In this document: positions 49,683 through 59,721 of the stretch, in pieces | Layout of the letters: each line of letters starts with the position of its first letter | Position numbering within the stretch: the first letter of the stretch is position 1 | From: Sulfurovum sp. | GTDB taxonomy: Bacteria; Campylobacterota; Campylobacteria; Campylobacterales; Sulfurovaceae | Length of the DNA stretch: 64,000 nt | Direction of reading: 5' to 3' | Assembly: GCA_002733215.1 (NCBI GenBank) | Contig: NVUY01000008.1 | Span: 1 to 64,000 of the forward strand | The notes under the pieces: model-generated | Databases searched by the model: none | What the model was told of the DNA's origin: nothing | Seen by the model: the letters and a program-made list of their open reading frames with translations, nothing else | Made by a program: the position numbers and the translations under genes

Positions 49683-51203
49683 ATGGAAATGAATAATGAA
49701 AATACTTTCAAGTTTGATGATTTACAGGCATTGCTTCGGTTTAGTCACGGACGATTAACTGATACTTGTTTTTTATTGTTACATGTGGCTGATGTTAGAA
49801 AAGCAAAAAAGTGGTTAGATACTGCGCCGATCAGTAATGCGACAGAGTCAGATAGCTTGCCTGACAGGGCATTGCAAATTGCTTTTACGGTGGAAGGATT
49901 ACGTGTGATGTGCGTGGCAGAATCTGTCATTGATGGATTTTCAGATGAATTTATAATGGGGATGTCGGGAGAAGAAAGTCGTTCCAGAAGACTGGGTGAT
50001 ATAGGTATGAATGCACCTGAGAAGTGGGACTGGGGTGGAGAGAGTAAAAAAATACCACATCTTATGTTGATGTACTATGCTAAAGAAAATGCTGTAAAAG
50101 ATTTTCGAACGAGTATAGAAACGGAAGATTTCGTAAAAGCTTTTCATGTGATACACGAATTACCTACTTTACATATTGGGGAGATCGAACCTTTTGGTTT
50201 TAAAGACGGTATCAGTCAGCCTGTCATTGATTGGGAGTGTAGGCAGAGTACTAATGCACATGAACGTGAAGGGTATTCTAATCTAGTAGCAGTGGGTGAA
50301 GTTGTTTTAGGATACCCAAACGAATATGGGCTTTATACCGCAAGACCACTCATAGATGAAAGAGAAGACAGTGTTGCAGCATGTTTACCTCATGCAGAAG
50401 ACAAGACTGGGTTAAAAGACTTAGGACGTAACGGGAGTTATCTTGTTGTGCGTCAATTAGGTCAAGATGTACCGGGGTTTTGGCAATTTCTGTATAAAAT
50501 GAGTGCTTCAAATTTCGATAAATGTGAGCTCTTGGCAGCATCGATGGTGGGGAGAAGACGTGATGGAAAACCCTTAGTCCTCAAAAGTGTAGCAGCAATA
50601 CCTGGTATTTCTACACAAAATTGTGACAATCATTTTACCTATGATTTTGATACAGAGGGATACCAGTGTCCTATTGGTGCACATGTCCGCAGAGCAAATC
50701 CACGTACTGGCGATTTACCGCCACGTGTTACCGGTATTATCAACCGAGTTATGAAAAAATTGGGTTTTGATCAAAAACAGGAAGAAGATCTGGTTGCTTC
50801 AACACGCTTTCATCGTATATTAAGACGTGGTCGCAGCTATGGTCCGAAATTAGCTCCAGCAGAAGCAATCAAAGCAGATGCAGAAGTTGCAGAACGAGGA
50901 TTACAGTTTATGTGTCTCTCAGCCAATATCTTACGTCAGTTTGAATTTGTTCAAAGTGCTTGGTCTATGAGTAGTAAATTTAGTGGATTACAAAATGAGA
51001 GTGATCCTTTACTGGGAAATAGAGAGGTACTAATGAATGGGGAAAGGACAGATCAGTTCAATCGTCCAAGTGCAAAGGGAGTGACAGAAAAAATATATAA
51101 TCTCCCAAAATTTGTCACTGTAAAAGGTGGAGCCTATTTCTTTATGCCTGGACTTAGTGCAGTGAAATATATCGCATCATTACCTATAAAAGAGGATACA
51201 TAA
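49683..51203 (+). CDS. DyP-type peroxidase
   Basis: FGFKDGISQPVI (GxxDG) and CPIGAHVRRANPRTG proximal His motif; start re-set from 49659. Confidence 0.9.
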   Translation: MEMNNENTFKFDDLQALLRFSHGRLTDTCFLLLHVADVRKAKKWLDTAPISNATESDSLPDRALQIAFTVEGLRVMCVAESVIDGFSDEFIMGMSGEESRSRRLGDIGMNAPEKWDWGGESKKIPHLMLMYYAKENAVKDFRTSIETEDFVKAFHVIHELPTLHIGEIEPFGFKDGISQPVIDWECRQSTNAHEREGYSNLVAVGEVVLGYPNEYGLYTARPLIDEREDSVAACLPHAEDKTGLKDLGRNGSYLVVRQLGQDVPGFWQFLYKMSASNFDKCELLAASMVGRRRDGKPLVLKSVAAIPGISTQNCDNHFTYDFDTEGYQCPIGAHVRRANPRTGDLPPRVTGIINRVMKKLGFDQKQEEDLVASTRFHRILRRGRSYGPKLAPAEAIKADAEVAERGLQFMCLSANILRQFEFVQSAWSMSSKFSGLQNESDPLLGNREVLMNGERTDQFNRPSAKGVTEKIYNLPKFVTVKGGAYFFMPGLSAVKYIASLPIKEDT

Positions 51204-51204
51204 A

Positions 51205-52413
51205 ATGAATAGAATTAAAATGCAAATATTGACAATGCTTCATAAACTACTCTTGGGGTTATTACATTTTGAACGTAGGTTAGAGCCTTGGTTTCGACAG
51301 AGATTTGATGCGTGGTTTCGTGAACCGCTTGCAGGATTTATACAGTATCTTATCAACAGAAAAAGAAAAGACGAAGGTTTGCAGCTTGCGGAAGAAAAAA
51401 TAGAGGAAGATGAAGAGGAAAGTTTAAGCAATATTATAGACCAAATGGCAGACCAAATGCGTGGACGGTTTAAACCAGGGGGTTATGAACGTGGAGGAAA
51501 TACAAAAACCCATGGAGTAGTACGTGCAACTGTAACTATACGGGATGATATACCTGAACAATACAAAAAAGGTGTGTTTGCCAATCCTCGTACTTATCCG
51601 GCATATGTACGATATGCAGGGCCTGGACCGGATGTACCTGCTGACATACGCGATGTTGGATTTATGAGCATGTCCGTAAAACTTATGGATGTACCTGGTA
51701 AAAAAATGATGGATGAAGAAAAATTTACGCAAGATTTCATCACGACCAGTGGAGGTGCAACGTTTGTGACACCAAATACACGTGAAAATGCTAAGTTACA
51801 GTATTGGAGTTTGCAGAATATGTCTTTGTTTTATTTTATCAATCCCTTTGATTCTCATTTTCTCGATATGGCGATGCAGAGTCTTTGGAATGAAACGCAA
51901 TACAATCCTCTAGGACAACGCTACTGGAGTTGTACACCGTATTTGTTGGGAGAAGGACAAGCGATGATCTTTTCTTTTATTCCAAAAACAGAAGTTTATA
52001 AAGAGATACCAGGTCTACCATTTGGTGCTGTTCCTTTTAATTATTTAAGAGATAACTTGATGAAGACTTTGGAAGAAAAAGATGTTGAATTTGATATGCT
52101 AGTGCAGTTGCAGACCGATCCGTTTTTAATGCCTATAGAAGACAGTTCAGTACGTTGGCCTGAAAAACTATCACCTTTTGTTCCTGTGGCTACGGTACAT
52201 ATTCCTAAACAAAAATATGACCATGAGGTAATGTCAGCATTTACTAAACGTTTGAAAATGAATCCTTGGCATTGCATACCAGAACATCGTCCCTTGGGTA
52301 ATTTAAACAGGGCACGATTTAAATTATATAAAGAGTTGTCAGATTTCCGCCAAAAAATGAATCAGACTACACATCTTGAACCTACAGGGGACGAGGTGTT
52401 TGATTTGGAGTAA
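51205..52413 (+). CDS. Catalase-fold family protein, second copy
   Basis: TKTHGVVRATVTIRDDIPE, TYPAYVRYAG, DIRDVGFMSMSVKLMDV, NRARFKLY (RxxxY). Confidence 0.82.
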   Translation: MNRIKMQILTMLHKLLLGLLHFERRLEPWFRQRFDAWFREPLAGFIQYLINRKRKDEGLQLAEEKIEEDEEESLSNIIDQMADQMRGRFKPGGYERGGNTKTHGVVRATVTIRDDIPEQYKKGVFANPRTYPAYVRYAGPGPDVPADIRDVGFMSMSVKLMDVPGKKMMDEEKFTQDFITTSGGATFVTPNTRENAKLQYWSLQNMSLFYFINPFDSHFLDMAMQSLWNETQYNPLGQRYWSCTPYLLGEGQAMIFSFIPKTEVYKEIPGLPFGAVPFNYLRDNLMKTLEEKDVEFDMLVQLQTDPFLMPIEDSSVRWPEKLSPFVPVATVHIPKQKYDHEVMSAFTKRLKMNPWHCIPEHRPLGNLNRARFKLYKELSDFRQKMNQTTHLEPTGDEVFDLE

Positions 52414-52468
52414 GAAGCTTTGGATAGCTGTTAAAGTATTTTTGGCTTCATCAATGTGTATTTAATCT

Positions 52469-53467
52469 TCAAATATCTGACAGCTTGAGTAATTTAAATT
52501 TATTAGCGTGGGGTACATATTCTCGATGTTTAAATTGCTCTGAGCCTTTTCCTTGCAGCAATGAGATGATGTCTCTGCCAACGATTTTATTCTCCTGATG
52601 GTAGGAATGTTCACTTAAGCCACTTACAACAGAGCTGGCATCAACAAGTACAACTTTCGCATGAATTTCATGGGGTTTATTGGGTCCGTCGTGTCCCATG
52701 CGATCAGGATTTCCCTTGGTGTGTTTAGAAAGCTTTAGAGCCAAATCCCCGCTATTGAAATAAACTGTAATACGTTGTGCCAAATCAGGTAGCCTAGCCA
52801 ATTTGTAGTCAAATTCAAAAGCATCACTGTCCTCATCTGCAGCTGTTAGTATAATATTGTCAAAAATGCGTGATAGAGATTTTCCTCCATCAATTTTATT
52901 TGCCTGTTGTAAAGCATGGCGCAAGACATAATTTCCCATGCTATGGGCGATTAAATGGATTTTTTGTTTACAAGCCACATCTGGGTCTGATGATTTCAAA
53001 AACGTGGACAGTTTCATCATGCCACGCACAAAAGCGTAACCAGAAGTTTCTGCATCGTGGCGATCATTTTTATACTTGTCAATTTCCCCATCTGAAGGCC
53101 AGGAAAATACAAAGATATTGGGTTTAAAACTTTTTTTAGATAGCTTAAAATAAAAGTCACCCATTTTTGCAGCTGATTCTATCGATTTTTTGAAATCGAC
53201 ATTAAAGCCATGAATGAAAATCAAAGAATCAATTTTGTCAATTTTCATTGACCCTCTTAATTCATCGAATAGTGCCTGTGATCCTTTTTTAGAATTGTCC
53301 GGAAGTACTTTAATACTACTGGTATCAAGTTTGCCATTGGTGACATTAGCATGTCCAAGCCTGATATCACCTAAACTCTTTTTAGAAAAGCCTTTGCCGA
53401 AATTTGTAGGTTTAGTTTTTCTATTGGGTTTACGGTTAGTTGCAAAATAGATAGTTGTGGTAGCCAT
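52469..53467 (-). CDS. Alpha/beta hydrolase (DUF900-like)
   Basis: SLIFIHGFNVDFKKSIESAA, FVFSWPSDGE, HLIAHSMGNYVLRHAL. Confidence 0.88.
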   Translation of the reverse strand: MATTTIYFATNRKPNRKTKPTNFGKGFSKKSLGDIRLGHANVTNGKLDTSSIKVLPDNSKKGSQALFDELRGSMKIDKIDSLIFIHGFNVDFKKSIESAAKMGDFYFKLSKKSFKPNIFVFSWPSDGEIDKYKNDRHDAETSGYAFVRGMMKLSTFLKSSDPDVACKQKIHLIAHSMGNYVLRHALQQANKIDGGKSLSRIFDNIILTAADEDSDAFEFDYKLARLPDLAQRITVYFNSGDLALKLSKHTKGNPDRMGHDGPNKPHEIHAKVVLVDASSVVSGLSEHSYHQENKIVGRDIISLLQGKGSEQFKHREYVPHANKFKLLKLSDI

Positions 53468-53905
53468 AGTAAAATCTCCTTTTTGTTACTAAGTAAAGAA
53501 ATAGATACAATTCTTCTAATCTAAACCATATGTAGAATGTTTATTAATATGCACTATTATACATACGACAATGTGTAATATATGTGTATTTTTTATTATT
53601 AATAATAAAAAATATTTATAACATTATATTAAAAGCATTAAACTATAGAGTCAGTCGCACCTGTATCTGCTGTCAAAAGTAGTATATTGGGAAAAGTAGT
53701 TGTTGTTACCCACAGTGGAAAAATGCATACAGTGCATACAGGACTTCTCAACATAGCCCCAACCATTTGTTTTGGGAGTAAGATAAAAAAGGGTATGCTG
53801 TGGGAAAAGTTAGTAGTAAACTGATGTTTCAGGCTACTAAAAACTCCAAACATATCAACCCTATGAAGTTAATACGTATTTAAGTGTTGTTTAGCTGTTA
53901 TTCAG

Positions 53906-54052
53906 CTAACGTCTAATCCATTGACCATTGATACATACATATGGCCCCATGGTTGTACCTTCTGGATACCAACGACCTCTGTGTTCGCAATCGGCATATA
54001 TAGCACTAGAGAATACAATAATGAATACTATTAATAATTTTTTTTTAAACAT
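53906..54052 (-). CDS. Small secreted protein (48 aa)
   Basis: MFKKKLLIVFIIVFSSAIYADCEHRGRWYPEGTTMGPYVCINGQWIRR; clear signal peptide and two Cys; below ORF-track length cutoff. Confidence 0.65.
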   Translation of the reverse strand: MFKKKLLIVFIIVFSSAIYADCEHRGRWYPEGTTMGPYVCINGQWIRR

Positions 54053-54176
54053 TTTATGACCTTTTAATTCATATTTTTATGAAATGTTTCTTTTCTTAGT
54101 ATAACTAATTTTTTAGATTATTTCAATAAGCAATTCAGATTTTTCAGATTTTTTTGTTTCATTTGAATCTAAAGAT

Positions 54177-55916
54177 CTATTGAAATATTTTACATTTATA
54201 TTTTTCGCGGTTTTCTGTAATATTTTTGTCTAAATATATATTTCTTCTTTGAAAGAATTTTCTAGCTTTTTCATCTTTTTTGAGTATGTCAACACAATTA
54301 ATAGCAGATGATTGAGATTTGCTTAAATTAATATCAAGAACACCTCTGATGCTCTTGTTTTGATCGTCATCAAGCAAGAGTTCATCTCTTAAAAATTTTG
54401 CATTACTGCCAAATAAGTTGGCATTTGTCATTGTTGCGCCAGTAATAGTAGGAGCCCCACATTCTGACTTATTAATTTCTCCATCCAGTGTTGTACACTC
54501 ATAAATATAATATTTCGTTTTGCTGAAATCTGCATTTGTTAGATTGGCATCTTTAAGAAGAGTATCTGTTATAATAGCCTCAGAAAAAGAGGTACCTTTA
54601 AGTTGAGCAGAAGTTAAATTTGTTTTGGTGAGGTTAGCTTTTCTTAAGTCAGCATCTTTAAAATTTGTATACTCAAGTTTAGCATTGTAAAGGTTTACAT
54701 TTTGCATATTAGTATTCTGAAAATCACTGACTTTTTTATTTTCTTTTGTAAACGTATTTATATTTTGCATTTGTGCACCAGTTAAATTTGCACCCTGTAA
54801 ATTTGCTCCACCAAGATAAGCATATTCAAATTGCACATTAACTAGCTCTGCCTCTGTCAAGTCAGCATTTTCTAAATCTACAGCTTGCATATGTGCATGA
54901 GTTAAATTTGACGCCTGTAGTTCAGTGTTTTTTAAATTTGCACGTGTAAGAATATTTCCCTTCAAAATAGCATAGCGTAGGTTTCTGTTTGACAAATCTA
55001 TACGTGTACCATGATTTATGATAAGATCATGTTCTTTGTCTTTTTCATCTATATTTTTCATAGTTAAATATCGTGGTATATAAAGAGCAGATTTTGAGAT
55101 TATTGCCATCTCTTCTTCCGTTACAATCAATCTAGGATAACATACTATATCCTCTGTATAGTTAGAAAGCTTATTGATTAATCTGCATGAATATTTATCT
55201 TTACTTGTGTTTTCATAGCGCTGATCATAATTTGCATAGACTGTGGGATAATAGTAGGAACGATAATATTCAATCATCATCGCTCCTATTCCTATGAAAA
55301 AGATAAAAGATAGTCCAATGTCTACTAAACGGTATATCTTATGAGAAAAATTAAAATGTTTATGATTATATAAAATAGAAGAAAGTATAAGTACCAAATC
55401 TATGATAAGAATAATTAAGTGAACTGGAGTGATCCAAAAATGATGATAATCAGCAAAACGAATATAGATGGTGACAAAAATAATTATCGGCAGAATATAG
55501 AGTAACAGATACAGCATTGAGTTAATCATAAAACCTTCCCAACCACGGGTTCCTTTTATAAATGCAAAACCATAAAGTGATGGATTAATAGTATTAAGAT
55601 CAATTCTGTTTTTATATTCGTCAAGTTTCTCGAGATTTTTATAGTGATTAAAGAGGAGATTAAAATGCAATAACAAGAGTAAAAGAGGTGCTAAAACATA
55701 AAAATGAAGCAGTCCGAGTTCAAAATCTATAAATGGCATTTTAAAACTATGTTTTGGAAGTAATAAGGCAATATCACTTGTATTTATGACAGAAATAAAT
55801 ACATAAAGACCAAAAGAAAAGAAAAATATTAAATTATTATTGGTTTTATTGGCAGAGTTATTAAGTAAATCTCTTATAGCTTCATTGGATAAAGAGTTTT
55901 TGGTTTTAGTGCTCAT
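54177..55916 (-). CDS. Membrane-anchored pentapeptide-repeat protein
   Basis: N-terminal TMs; repeated A(N/D)LxX units (NLRYAILKGNILTRANLKNTELQASNLTHAHMQAVDLENADL). Confidence 0.9.
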   Translation of the reverse strand: MSTKTKNSLSNEAIRDLLNNSANKTNNNLIFFFSFGLYVFISVINTSDIALLLPKHSFKMPFIDFELGLLHFYVLAPLLLLLLHFNLLFNHYKNLEKLDEYKNRIDLNTINPSLYGFAFIKGTRGWEGFMINSMLYLLLYILPIIIFVTIYIRFADYHHFWITPVHLIILIIDLVLILSSILYNHKHFNFSHKIYRLVDIGLSFIFFIGIGAMMIEYYRSYYYPTVYANYDQRYENTSKDKYSCRLINKLSNYTEDIVCYPRLIVTEEEMAIISKSALYIPRYLTMKNIDEKDKEHDLIINHGTRIDLSNRNLRYAILKGNILTRANLKNTELQASNLTHAHMQAVDLENADLTEAELVNVQFEYAYLGGANLQGANLTGAQMQNINTFTKENKKVSDFQNTNMQNVNLYNAKLEYTNFKDADLRKANLTKTNLTSAQLKGTSFSEAIITDTLLKDANLTNADFSKTKYYIYECTTLDGEINKSECGAPTITGATMTNANLFGSNAKFLRDELLLDDDQNKSIRGVLDINLSKSQSSAINCVDILKKDEKARKFFQRRNIYLDKNITENREKYKCKIFQ

Positions 55917-56106
55917 AAATCCTTCCTTAATAGCAGAAATTTATTAAGTTATCTTTTATTATATTCTAGCATAATTTTTGATAATAAAACTAAGATTCTT
56001 AAGATTTAAATCCAAATTATAGAACTTAATTTTCCTTTCAGTCCCCATAAATATAATAAATATGAATGGTTTATACAAAGAAGAATAGGAAGAATAGGGG
56101 GTCAAC

Positions 56107-56211
56107 GCCATTAAGTTAAGGATAAATCTTTTCGTGGAGTAGGGACTTAAGTCCCATAAAACGGGACTTAAGTCCCTGCTCCTTATGTAAAATAATCCTT
56201 AACTTAATGGC
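56107..56211. repeat. 105-bp double-arm inverted repeat (MITE-like)
   Basis: Outer arms GCCATTAAGTTAAGGAT / ATCCTTAACTTAATGGC perfect; inner arms GGAGTAGGGACTTAAGTCCC / GGGACTTAAGTCCCTGCTCC with one mismatch. Confidence 0.9.
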
Positions 56212-56510
56212 ATGAGGGAGGTGAACGTAATCGTATATTAATTCATAACCTGATAGATTCTAAAAAATAAAAGAGGGTCTGCCATACCTGGAAAGCCACG
56301 CATAGAAATATCTTAAGAACTAATATTAGAGGTTACGTGTAGGCATAATATAATATAAATAAACATAATTAAGGTAAATTATTTTTTACCATGCTAAAAT
56401 TAAAAGAAATAATAAATGCATATGACTCAAGGTTTGAGTTGACATAGATATTGCTAAAATAAAATTGCAAAATTTATAGTCCTATTTGATGCAAAATAGG
56501 AGATAATAGA

Positions 56511-57605
56511 ATGAATAGAAGAAATTTTCTAAAAAAATATAGCGTTATAATTGTAGGCATAACGGCTATGCCTAATTTACTAATAGCAGAAAATAAAAAG
56601 TCAAGAAAGTTTAAACTGCTTTATAACTTTGATATAAAATATGAAGATAAAAACTTTTCAGCTAAATTATGGAATCCCCTTCCTCTTCAGAGTAGTTATC
56701 AAAAAGTAAAAACATTTGTATTTCATGGGAATTATGATAATTATAATATTAATACAAAAAATATCTATGATGCTAAAATACTCTATGCCTCTTGGCAAAA
56801 AAGTGAAAAGAAAAAGCATTTGAAAATAGAGATGGAAATAGAGACATTTGAAAGAATTGTTCCATTAAAGACTATTGAAAACGCGAGTAAACAAAACCTA
56901 TCTATACCAAAAGAGGTACAGCTTTATTTGGAACCTACTTCACACATACCTACAGATGGAAAGGTTGCTTTAAAGAGTGGAGAATTGACGACAGGCATTA
57001 AGGATAGATTTCAAAAAGTACAAGCCATATATAACTGGGTTACCGAAGTAACGTTTAGAGACCCCTCAGTGATAGGATGTGGAGTAGGGGATGCAGGAAA
57101 AATGATGGATAGTGGATATTTTGGAGGTAAATGTACAGATGTCAGTTCTCTATTTGTAGCATTTTTACGTGCTGCCGGTATTCCTGCTAGAGAAGTGTTT
57201 GGCATAAGATTAGGTAAATCAAGTTTTTCAGATGCCTTGGGAAAGTCAGATAAAAATGGATTTGCAGATATATCTTCTTGGCAGCATTGTCGAGTGGAGT
57301 ATTATATCCCCGGGGCAGGGTGGATACCTAGTGACCCAGCAGATGTGACTAAGCTAGAGCTGGTTGAAGGGTTAAAATATAGTGATAAAAGAGTACAAAC
57401 GTTAAAAAATAAGTATTTACACTCTTGGGAGATGAACTGGATAGGGTTTAATTATGGGCGAGATTTTGTACTCTATCCTGAACCTGAACAGTTTCCTATC
57501 AATATGCTTGGATACCCTTATGGAGAGATAGAAGATGAAGTGTTAAATTATTACTCTCCTAAATCATTTTCTTACCAAATTACTTCACAAGAATTGGGTC
57601 TTTAA
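56511..57605 (+). CDS. Transglutaminase-like protein with Tat-type signal
   Basis: MNRRNFLKKYSVIIVG; GGKCTDVSSLFVAFLRAAGIPAREVFG...QHCRVEYYIPGAGWIPSDPAD. Confidence 0.88.
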   Translation: MNRRNFLKKYSVIIVGITAMPNLLIAENKKSRKFKLLYNFDIKYEDKNFSAKLWNPLPLQSSYQKVKTFVFHGNYDNYNINTKNIYDAKILYASWQKSEKKKHLKIEMEIETFERIVPLKTIENASKQNLSIPKEVQLYLEPTSHIPTDGKVALKSGELTTGIKDRFQKVQAIYNWVTEVTFRDPSVIGCGVGDAGKMMDSGYFGGKCTDVSSLFVAFLRAAGIPAREVFGIRLGKSSFSDALGKSDKNGFADISSWQHCRVEYYIPGAGWIPSDPADVTKLELVEGLKYSDKRVQTLKNKYLHSWEMNWIGFNYGRDFVLYPEPEQFPINMLGYPYGEIEDEVLNYYSPKSFSYQITSQELGL

Positions 57606-57950
57606 GTGAAAGAAAATAAATCCTTTTATACTCTCATAGTAGGCTCTCTTTTCTCTGCTCTCTTAGCAGGAAGTTGTTGTTTGGCACCACTGCTCTTTTT
57701 GCTTTTTGGTGTGAGTGTAGGTTCCTTATCTTTTTTACAAATACTTGCTCCCTATCAGCTTTATTTTTCCTTGGGCGCAACACTGGTAATTTTATATTTG
57801 TGGTATGATTATTTTAAGAGTAAAAAAGAGATTAAAACGTGCTCTCGCTTATTGTGTAAAAATCATAAACTCTATTTAGGACTAGGAACACTCTTTGTGG
57901 GAATTTTGTTAACGTATCCTTATTGGGTAAATATTATTTTGGAGTTATAG
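57606..57950 (+). CDS. MerT-like mercuric/metal transport protein
   Basis: LLAGSCCLAPLLFLLFGVS; GTG start. Confidence 0.8.
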   Translation: MKENKSFYTLIVGSLFSALLAGSCCLAPLLFLLFGVSVGSLSFLQILAPYQLYFSLGATLVILYLWYDYFKSKKEIKTCSRLLCKNHKLYLGLGTLFVGILLTYPYWVNIILEL

Positions 57951-58220
57951 ATGAAAATAATTTTAATGTTTTGCATCATATCTATGGCACTGCTTGCAGA
58001 GACCAAAACAGCACTTATAAAAGTAACAGGTATGACATGCCCCATGTGTACCACAGCGATTAAAAAGAGTTTAAAGAAAGTGAAGGGCGTACAAAAAGCT
58101 AAAGTAAAACTAAATACAGAAATAGCAACAGTGACGTATGAAAAAAATGTTACAAAAAAGGAGCTTCTTCAAGCGGTAAAAGACGTTGGATACACTGGAA
58201 TTATTATCTCCGTAGAGTAG
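57951..58220 (+). CDS. MerP-like periplasmic heavy-metal-binding protein
   Basis: VTGMTCPMCTTAIKKSLKKVKGV (HMA GMTCxxC). Confidence 0.88.
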   Translation: MKIILMFCIISMALLAETKTALIKVTGMTCPMCTTAIKKSLKKVKGVQKAKVKLNTEIATVTYEKNVTKKELLQAVKDVGYTGIIISVE

Positions 58221-58701
58221 CTATGAGTCTTTTAGGATATAAGATAAGCTCCATGGCATCGATGATGCTCTTGCAGATGATATCTGAAGATAAAAGAGTC
58301 TTCTTCGCACAGCCTTCATCACCTATAATGGACATGGAAACTACAGCAGATTTTAACATCTTAGCGTCATTATTGCCATTGCCAAGGGCGATAGTGTTCT
58401 TTTTGCCTATGGTTTTAAGAAAATCTTTTTTTTCTTTTGTGTGATTGTTGCTAGATAAAACAATGACTTCCAAATCCAAGCCATTGAGCTCTTTTTCTAC
58501 GCTGCCAAAAGTATCAGCAGTGATGACGTAGACTTGATATTGTTCACAAATTTTTTGAAGTAAACGTTTTCGTTTTTTACCGACTTTTCCATTTTTTGCG
58601 AGAGTACCGTTGTAATCAAAGAGTATATTTTTTATCTCTAGTTTTTTATAATTTGGTATATATGTCATTGTATGATTATAGGATATTTTTCTTTTTGACA
58701 A
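58204..58701 (-). CDS. HAD-family hydrolase
   Basis: ILFDYNGTLAKNGKVG, LGNGNNDAKMLKSA. Confidence 0.85.
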   Translation of the reverse strand: MSKRKISYNHTMTYIPNYKKLEIKNILFDYNGTLAKNGKVGKKRKRLLQKICEQYQVYVITADTFGSVEKELNGLDLEVIVLSSNNHTKEKKDFLKTIGKKNTIALGNGNNDAKMLKSAVVSMSIIGDEGCAKKTLLSSDIICKSIIDAMELILYPKRLIATLRR

Positions 58702-59699
58702 ACTTCACCTATGATAGCACTATAGACATACCCCTCGTCTATAAGTCTTGCTAGAAGCTGATTTGCATCCTCCTGTGATACAGCTATGAGCAGACCACCA
58801 GAAGTTTGGGCATCAAAAAGTAAAATATCTTTTTTTACATTAAATTGTACACGTTCTTCTAAATATTTTTGATTACTTTTACTTCCACCAGGAACGACAC
58901 CTTCTAAAGCTAATCTTTCAACTTCTTCAAATACGGGAACGGCATTTTTATTAAATGAGATAGTGACTTTATCATCAGCCATCTCCATAGCATGACCCAA
59001 GAGACCAAAACCTGTGATATCTGTACAGGCACTCACATCAAAATCTTGCATTGCTAAGGATGCTTTGAAGTTGAGTTGAGCCAGAATTTCTATCACTTTT
59101 TTAACACGTTCTTGGGGTAATTTATCTGCTTTAATGGCAGTTGTTAAGATGCCCATACCTAAAGGTTTGGTTAATATCAGTACATCACCTACCTTGGGTG
59201 TATTGTTTCTATATATATTTTGAGGATGTATGGTTCCCATGACGCTAAGTCCATAGAGCATTTCAGGGGTTTTGATGGTATGTCCACCCACGATGGAGCC
59301 ACCACATTCTTTAATCTTGCTTTCTCCTCCACGAAGAATCTCTTGGAGTATTTCAGGGGAGTGGTTTATGCCATCAAACCCAACCACATTTAGCCCAGTA
59401 TGTACTACACCGCCCATGGCGAATACATCACTTAGAGAGTTTGCTGCAGCTATTTGACCATAATAGTAAGGGTCATCTACAACTGGCGTTATGATGTCCA
59501 CAGTTTGCACTATAGCAGTATAGTCATTTATCTGGTAGACAGAAGCATCATCGCTACTGTTTAGGTCAATTAAAACATTGTCATCACTACATGTGAGGTT
59601 AGCAATTGCATGTGATAGCTCACCCGGAGCTAATTTGGCAGCTCAACCAGCAGCTTGAACATATTTTGTTAATTTTGCTTTATTATTTAGTTTTATCAA
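58665..59699 (-). CDS. selD: Selenide, water dikinase containing selenocysteine (in-frame TGA at 59643-59645)
   Basis: TTG start gives MIKLNNKAKLTKYVQAAG-U-AAKLAPGELSHAIANLTCSDDNVLIDLNSSDDASVYQINDYTAIVQTVDIITP..., joining the tracked ORF 58665-59510; 345 codons in frame. Confidence 0.92.
59616..59632 (-). promoter_or_regulatory. Candidate bacterial SECIS hairpin of selD
   Basis: TAGCTC-CGGGT-GAGCTA, 6-bp perfect stem starting 10 nt after the UGA. Confidence 0.6.
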
Positions 59700-59721
59700 T
59701 AGTTATTCTTTGTTTAGTATT

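Noticed and set aside
53638-53853. 71-aa minus ORF
   Set aside because: No SD, no motif, in an AT-rich spacer; could be a gene remnant but unsupported.
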